Assembly: GCA_003220195.1 (NCBI GenBank)
Contig: QHRT01000281.1
Coordinates: 3,514 to 12,803, forward strand
From: Candidatus Rokuibacteriota bacterium
GTDB lineage: Bacteria > Methylomirabilota > Methylomirabilia > Rokubacteriales > CSP1-6
Direction: 5' to 3'
DNA length: 9,290 nucleotides
This document shows positions 5,816-9,290 of this stretch, piece by piece. Position numbers and translations under genes: made by a program. The stretch's first letter is position 1, and the number at the start of each line of letters is the position of its first letter. The notes beneath the pieces are model-generated. The model had not been told where the DNA came from, made no database searches, and worked only from the letters and a program-made list of their open reading frames with translations.

Positions 5816-6808
5816 TCAGACGAGCTTGCGACTCACGAGCTCGTTCTTCAGATACGCGTAGTAGATCGGGGCGGCGACGAGCCCGGGGACACCGAACGCG
5901 GACTCCATCAGCAGCATCGCGAGCAGGAGCTCCCACGCGCCCGCGTGGACCTGGCGCCCGACGATCTGCGCGTTCAGGAAGTATTCGAGCTTGTGCACGA
6001 CGATGAGGAACACGAGCGACGCGACGGCCACCTCGAACGAGACGCTGAGGCTCAGGACGACGATCATCGTGTTCGAGATCAGGTTGCCGATCACCGGCAG
6101 CAATCCCGTCAGGAACGTGACCGCGATCATCGTCTTCCCGAGCGGAAGGTGCACGCCGCTGAGCGGCAGCGCGACGGCCAGATAGAGTCCCGTCAGCGCG
6201 GTATTGATGGCCGAGATGCGCACCTGGGCGAACACGACGCCGCGAAAGGCTTCCCCGAGGCGACCGGCACGCTCCTCCATCGCCCGGGCAAGCGGCCCGC
6301 GCGCGCCGAGCGGCCGCGCCTCGCGGAGGGCCACCAGCGCGCCGATGGCGAGTCCCACCAGCATGTGGAGCAACGTCCGGCCGACCTCGGCGCCACCGCG
6401 CTGCACGGTCTCGGCGTGGCCCTGCAGCCACGCAACGACCACGGCCCTCAGCTCGTCGGTGTCGGCGGGAAGCTGCGCCACGAGCCAGGGCGGCAGCTTC
6501 GTTTGCCAGGCGTCGAGGATCTCCGCCATCTTCTGCAAGAGCGCGTCGGCCCCGCCGGCCCGGCGAAAGAACGCGAGGCTCCCGGTCACGGTGAGACCGA
6601 TCAGGACGACCAGGGACAGCGCCAGCACACCGATCGCCGCGACCTTGGCGTGCTCGCCCCGAATTCTCAGGATGTGGAGGCGCGGCGCGAGCACGTGCAC
6701 CAGCTCGTAGACGAGGAGTCCGGCCAGCAGCGCCGGCAACAGGTGGAGCGGCAGGGCAAGGAGCAGCAGCGTGGCGGTGATCAGCCAGGCGGCGACGTCG
6801 TAGGCCAC
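5816..6808 (-). CDS. AI-2E/PerM family membrane transporter
   Basis: This 330-residue polytopic inner-membrane protein belongs to the AI-2E transporter family (PerM/YdiK/UPF0118 group). Members have been linked to autoinducer-2 export, Na+/H+ antiport or general efflux, so the substrate is open. Hydrophobic segments lie near 7-45 (two helices), 56-80, 146-162, 198-218, 226-272 and 291-322. Between about 85 and 140 there is the long non-membrane region usual for the family. The late block with G-L-L-P-V-I-G-N (235-242) and H-K-L-E-Y-F-L-N-A-Q-I-V-G-R (272-285) corresponds to the family signature that normally reads N-P-x-I-V-G; here Ala replaces the usual Pro. The start is a GTG at 6806-6808, the only usual start codon between an in-frame upstream stop and the first helix; no strong ribosome binding site precedes it. 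It sits 66 bases after the hydrolase gene. Confidence 0.85.
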   Translation of the reverse strand: MAYDVAAWLITATLLLLALPLHLLPALLAGLLVYELVHVLAPRLHILRIRGEHAKVAAIGVLALSLVVLIGLTVTGSLAFFRRAGGADALLQKMAEILDAWQTKLPPWLVAQLPADTDELRAVVVAWLQGHAETVQRGGAEVGRTLLHMLVGLAIGALVALREARPLGARGPLARAMEERAGRLGEAFRGVVFAQVRISAINTALTGLYLAVALPLSGVHLPLGKTMIAVTFLTGLLPVIGNLISNTMIVVLSLSVSFEVAVASLVFLIVVHKLEYFLNAQIVGRQVHAGAWELLLAMLLMESAFGVPGLVAAPIYYAYLKNELVSRKLV

Positions 6809-6874
6809 GGCGGCTCGCGAGGTCAGCTCGTGGACACGACCGGGCGCGCGGCGACCGGCTGTCTCACGGGCTCC

Positions 6875-7606
6875 TCAGACCGTGTACGCGGGGATCTGCC
6901 GGTGGAACATCGCGAAGATCATCTCCCAGTCGCGCGCCGCCGCGCGGGCGTGGAAGATGTCGCGGTTCGGCAGCGCGTAGCCGTGCTGCGCGCCGTCGTG
7001 GATCGCGTAGCGATACGTGACCGGACACGGGCGCAAGAGCTCGCTGAGCTCCTTGATCATCGTGAGCGGAGCGTACGGATCCGTTTCCGCGAATCCGCAA
7101 TAGAGCTCGCCCCGAAGCTTCTGCGCGAGACGATGCGGCGAGTCGGCCGCGTCGCTGATGAGGCTGGTGCCGTGCAGACTCGCCCCGGCGGTGATCCGCG
7201 TCGGAAAGTGGCCGGCCACGCACAGCACGTGGCGGCCGCCCATGCAGTAACCGATCGCCCCGACGGCGCCCCCGCGCACCGGCTCGCCCCGTCCGAGAAA
7301 GTCGAGAATCGCGCCGGTGTCGTCGACGACCATCTGGTTCGAGAGGCGACGGCCCGGTGCGATCACTCGCTGCCGGCGCTCCTCGTCGAGCGCGTGGAGG
7401 GAGATCATGCGATTCTGCGCGTCGCGGAACTCGTGCGCGACCTTCCCTTCCCGGTAGTAGAAGTCCGGCACCAGGCAGTAATAGCCGACCGTGCCCACGC
7501 GGCACGCGATCTCGAAGAGCTCCTCGCGCACCCCCCAGATGTCCATGTAGAGGATGACCGGCGGAAACGGTCCATCCTGCTCGGGATACGTCACGAACGT
7601 CGGCAT
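6875..7606 (-). CDS. Dienelactone hydrolase family protein, N-terminus possibly clipped
   Basis: This is a 243-residue alpha/beta hydrolase of the dienelactone hydrolase family, which opens lactone rings in (chloro)aromatic degradation, though many members act on other esters. The nucleophile elbow is G-Y-C-M-G-G (119-124) with Cys121, the family's cysteine nucleophile. Asp176 in E-T-D-P and His208 in G-A-Q-H-G-Y complete the catalytic triad. The oxyanion-side motif Y-M-D-I-W-G-V-R-E is at 20-28. The only usable start is ATG at 7604-7606. Relatives normally have about 15 more N-terminal residues with a T-x-D-G-x-M-x-T-F-V pattern. The seven in-frame codons upstream here (ending P-S-G-R) look like a remnant of that, but they run straight into the stop of the cupin gene and offer no start. 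It lies 21 bases after the cupin gene, without a good ribosome binding site. Confidence 0.85.
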   Translation of the reverse strand: MPTFVTYPEQDGPFPPVILYMDIWGVREELFEIACRVGTVGYYCLVPDFYYREGKVAHEFRDAQNRMISLHALDEERRQRVIAPGRRLSNQMVVDDTGAILDFLGRGEPVRGGAVGAIGYCMGGRHVLCVAGHFPTRITAGASLHGTSLISDAADSPHRLAQKLRGELYCGFAETDPYAPLTMIKELSELLRPCPVTYRYAIHDGAQHGYALPNRDIFHARAAARDWEMIFAMFHRQIPAYTV

Positions 7607-7627
7607 CCGGCCCGATGGGCGTCGCTC

Positions 7628-8104
7628 TCAACCGATCGCGTTCAGGACCTTGCCGCCGGCCTCGACCGACTTCGCGGCGACCAGGACGACCGCGAGCACG
7701 CACGGCGCGGTTCCGCGATTCACCCAGTTGTGGATGGTTCCCCGCTGCACCATGACGTCACCGGCCGCGAGATGCACGGTGGAGTCGTCCAGCTCCATGT
7801 CGATCTCGCCGGAGATGACCACGATGGAGTCGATCGAATCCGTGCGGTGCATGCGCCGCGCGACCCCCGGCGCGAATTCGATGACGCGGAAGATCGCGCC
7901 GTTCTCGAGCGTGGTGCCGACCTTGCGTGCGCCCTGGTCTGAGCTGCCGTCGTTGTCGACCGGGAAGCCCTCGGTCGTCCACACGTTGCACGCCGTGGCG
8001 CCCGGACGGCCCGACGTGAGGTTCGTCGAGACCTCGTCGATCGTGACGATGGCTTTGCCGCTGGCGTCGTGGCCGGTGATCACGCGTCGTACTCGAAGTG
8101 GCAT
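7628..8104 (-). CDS. Single-domain cupin protein
   Basis: This 158-residue protein carries one cupin beta-barrel at its C-terminal half. Motif 1 is at about 80-101: P-G-V-A-R-R-M-H-R-T-D-S-I-D followed by V-V-I-S-G-E-I-D. The second histidine of the usual HxH is replaced by Thr. Motif 2 is A-G-D-V-M-V-Q-R-G-T-I-H-N-W (114-127), with His125 conserved. The metal site would therefore be atypical or absent. The N-terminal 60 residues (R-R-V-I-T-G-H-D ... N-V-W) recur in stand-alone cupins found near oxidoreductases and hydrolases in soil bacteria, whose function is not defined. ATG at 8102-8104 is preceded by GAGGGGG. It begins 13 bases after the sensor gene and is followed after 21 bases by the hydrolase gene, so a sensor-cupin-hydrolase transcript is likely. 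Confidence 0.85.
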   Translation of the reverse strand: MPLRVRRVITGHDASGKAIVTIDEVSTNLTSGRPGATACNVWTTEGFPVDNDGSSDQGARKVGTTLENGAIFRVIEFAPGVARRMHRTDSIDSIVVISGEIDMELDDSTVHLAAGDVMVQRGTIHNWVNRGTAPCVLAVVLVAAKSVEAGGKVLNAIG

Positions 8105-8117
8105 GAAAGACCCCCTC

Positions 8118-9078
8118 TCAGAGCCGAGGCATCCCCGACTGACGAGCCCGGGCTTGCAAGAGCCGTCCGCGCGCGGCCTCGTCCTCCGCGTAGCGAGCGT
8201 TCACGATCGCCGCCGCCACCGGCGTCGCGATCGTCGCCAGCATGATCCGATGGAACGCGCGGAACGGCGCGCCACGTCCCGCCAGGACGATGAAGCCCAC
8301 CAGGTCACGTCCGTGCGCCAGCGGAGCCAGCAGCAGCGTGTCGTCGGGGCCGAGATGGAAGAGCCGGTACACGGGATGCGACGCATCGAGTCCGTCCATG
8401 ACGAACGGCTCGCGGCTTTCGCGCAAGACGGCGGCAATGGGACCGCTGCGCGCGATCGAGAGCACCTGCGCATCGTCCGCCGCGATTCCCATGACGTGCA
8501 CCACGTCGCACTCTTCCTGGTACGGGCTCCACAAGCAGATCGCGCCGGCGTCGACGTGGGGCAGCGCCGGCAGCAGTCGTTCCAGCACCTGCCGGCCGAG
8601 CTCTCCCGTGTCCTGCACCGCCGCGATCACGTTCACGATCTGGTACATCGTCGTGTGATGCTGGTCGGCCTCGCGCAGGCGCGCGTTCTGCATCGACAGG
8701 AGCCCGCCCAGGATCGCACTCGCGCTGCGCGGATCGGCTTCGAGGAAGCGATCCAGGTCGCCGCGGGAAATGCGCAGGACGCGGAGAGGCTGGCGCGCGC
8801 CGGTCGAAGAGCGCCATCTCGCCGAACACGGCGCCCGGCTCGAGCATCGCCAGGTCCTTCACCTCGCCGGCCTCGCCCTCGAGCGTCTTCTGCACGACCG
8901 CCATCCCGTCCAGCACGAGGAACATCGCGTCGCCCTCGGCGCCTTCGTCGAAGACCACCTGGTCGGTCGCGTATTCCTCCTCGTGCGCGATGCGCGCGAA
9001 CGTGTCGAGGACCTCGTCGTGGAGGCTCGCGAGCACCCGCACCTGCCGGAGACGCTCGAGCGGCGACTGTCCGTTCAT
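8118..9078 (-). pseudogene. Cyclic-nucleotide-binding plus GAF domain protein, frameshifted
   Basis: This is a soluble sensor protein in two frames. From ATG at 9076-9078, about 93 codons encode a Crp-type cNMP-binding domain: L-E-R-L-R-Q-V-R-V-L-A-S-L at 7-19, V-V-F-D-E-G-A-E-G-D at 41-50, and G-A-V-F-G-E-M-A-L-F-D at 82-92. The domain then resumes in another frame from about 8786 (L-R-V-L-R-I-S-R-G-D-L-D-R-F-L-E) and continues into a probable coiled region. A GAF-like domain follows (about 8650-8170: Y-Q-I-V-N-V-I-A-A-V ... G-A-I-C-L-W-S-P ... L-L-L-A-P-L-A-H-G-R). It ends at TGA 8118-8120. Compared with Crp-like proteins, about 9 residues are missing at the break, exactly the phosphate-binding cassette (R-S/T-A) that holds the nucleotide. 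There is no DNA-binding domain. GGAGGT inside the end of the upstream PilT-like gene is the likely ribosome binding site. A true pseudogene or an assembly gap are both possible. Confidence 0.82.
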
Positions 9079-9091
9079 CGCGCGCTTCCCG

Positions 9092-9290
9092 CTACCTCCA
9101 GGCCGACGCCGGCGGCATGCCTGTGGGCCGGCCGACGTCGAGATACTTGCGCATGGTGTCCGCGTCGCTCGCCTTCGCCAGCGCGGCGTCCATGCTGACC
9201 TTTCGCTCGCGGACCAGGCCGGCCAGCGCCCGATCCAGCGACACCATGCCGGCCTTCGCGCTGGTTTCGATGACGGTGTAGAGCTGGTGC
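9092..9290 (-). CDS. pilT: PilT-like type IV pilus retraction ATPase (3' end)
   Basis: Only the last 65 codons are in the window; the frame is open to the right edge and ends with TAG at 9092-9094. The readable part begins H-Q-L-Y-T-V-I-E-T-S and continues A-G-M-V-S-L-D-R-A-L, then L-V-R-E-R-K-V-S-M-D-A-A-L. This matches the C-terminal helical region of PilT/PilU hexameric ATPases, which pull type IV pili back and drive twitching motility (the equivalent of Q-x-Y-S-x-I-Q-T-G ... G-M-x-T-x-D ... L). The Walker motifs and Asp box would lie outside. The final 12 residues (R-P-T-G-M-P-P ...) are a Pro-rich tail beyond the usual end. It is the first gene of the minus-strand cluster, 13 bases ahead of the cNMP/GAF gene. 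PilU or a PilT paralogue cannot be excluded. Confidence 0.78.
   Translation of the reverse strand, partial: HQLYTVIETSAKAGMVSLDRALAGLVRERKVSMDAALAKASDADTMRKYLDVGRPTGMPPASAWR

Noticed and set aside
6864..7703. A second minus-strand open frame over the hydrolase gene
   Set aside because: It is a different frame from the one holding G-Y-C-M-G-G and the catalytic Asp and His, and its sequence is low-complexity.
5945..7942. A 665-codon plus-strand open frame
   Set aside because: It lies antisense to the AI-2E, hydrolase and cupin genes, which have clear family motifs. The translation is low-complexity Arg/Asp/His-rich, a normal result of G/C at third positions.
7554..9281. A 575-codon plus-strand open frame
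   Set aside because: It is antisense to the hydrolase start, cupin, cNMP/GAF and PilT-like genes. It is rich in Arg, Ser and Pro, with no domain pattern.
1..9290. CRISPR arrays, tRNA/rRNA genes, IS ends, integrases or toxin-antitoxin pairs
   Set aside because: I saw no spaced repeats, no cloverleaf-like or rRNA-like sequence, and no transposase or recombinase motifs on either strand.

Overview
The window is very GC-rich DNA (roughly two thirds G+C by eye) with dense, short-spaced genes and strong G/C at third codon positions. The gene set is a CUT1 sugar ABC transporter, an LLM-class oxidoreductase, a gentisate-type ring-cleavage dioxygenase, dienelactone hydrolase, DUF2332 and a PilT-like ATPase. 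This fits a free-living, high-GC, probably Gram-negative soil or groundwater heterotroph. A Rokubacteria/Methylomirabilota-like or deep proteobacterial origin would be consistent, but that is only an impression. No RNA gene, insertion sequence, integrase or CRISPR array was seen.

Layout. (1) 1-1292, plus strand: the 3' part of a MalF/UgpA-type permease, a 110-base junction holding a perfect 11-bp hairpin and a 33-codon mini-ORF that ends in TGATG coupling, then a complete MalG/UgpE-type permease. (2) 1304-2586, minus strand: an LLM-class oxidoreductase gene broken by an internal frameshifting deletion, followed by an intact AhpD/carboxymuconolactone decarboxylase-like gene. (3) 2587-2756: a divergent regulatory region. 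(4) 2757-4743, plus strand: a two-gene operon of a gentisate 1,2-dioxygenase-like bicupin and a quinone oxidoreductase-like dehydrogenase. (5) 4765-9290, minus strand: six co-directional genes with short gaps. In transcription order they are the 3' end of a PilT-like ATPase, a cyclic-nucleotide-binding plus GAF protein (frameshifted), a single-domain cupin, a dienelactone hydrolase-family protein whose N-terminus looks clipped, an AI-2E/PerM-family membrane protein and a DUF2332 protein.

How the genes may work together. The bicupin dioxygenase with the dehydrogenase, and the cupin with the dienelactone hydrolase, point to catabolism of aromatic or related ring compounds. The LLM/AhpD pair next door is of the same general oxidative type. 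The PilT-like ATPase followed by a cNMP/GAF sensor suggests signal input to type IV pilus retraction, although the sensor as given is broken. I found no convincing new defence or mobile system. The most notable signal is that three minus-strand genes carry small, in-gene or start-proximal losses (near 2013-2025, 8777-8805 and 7607-7627). Two of them shift the frame, and one junction shows a stretch that reads sensibly in both frames.
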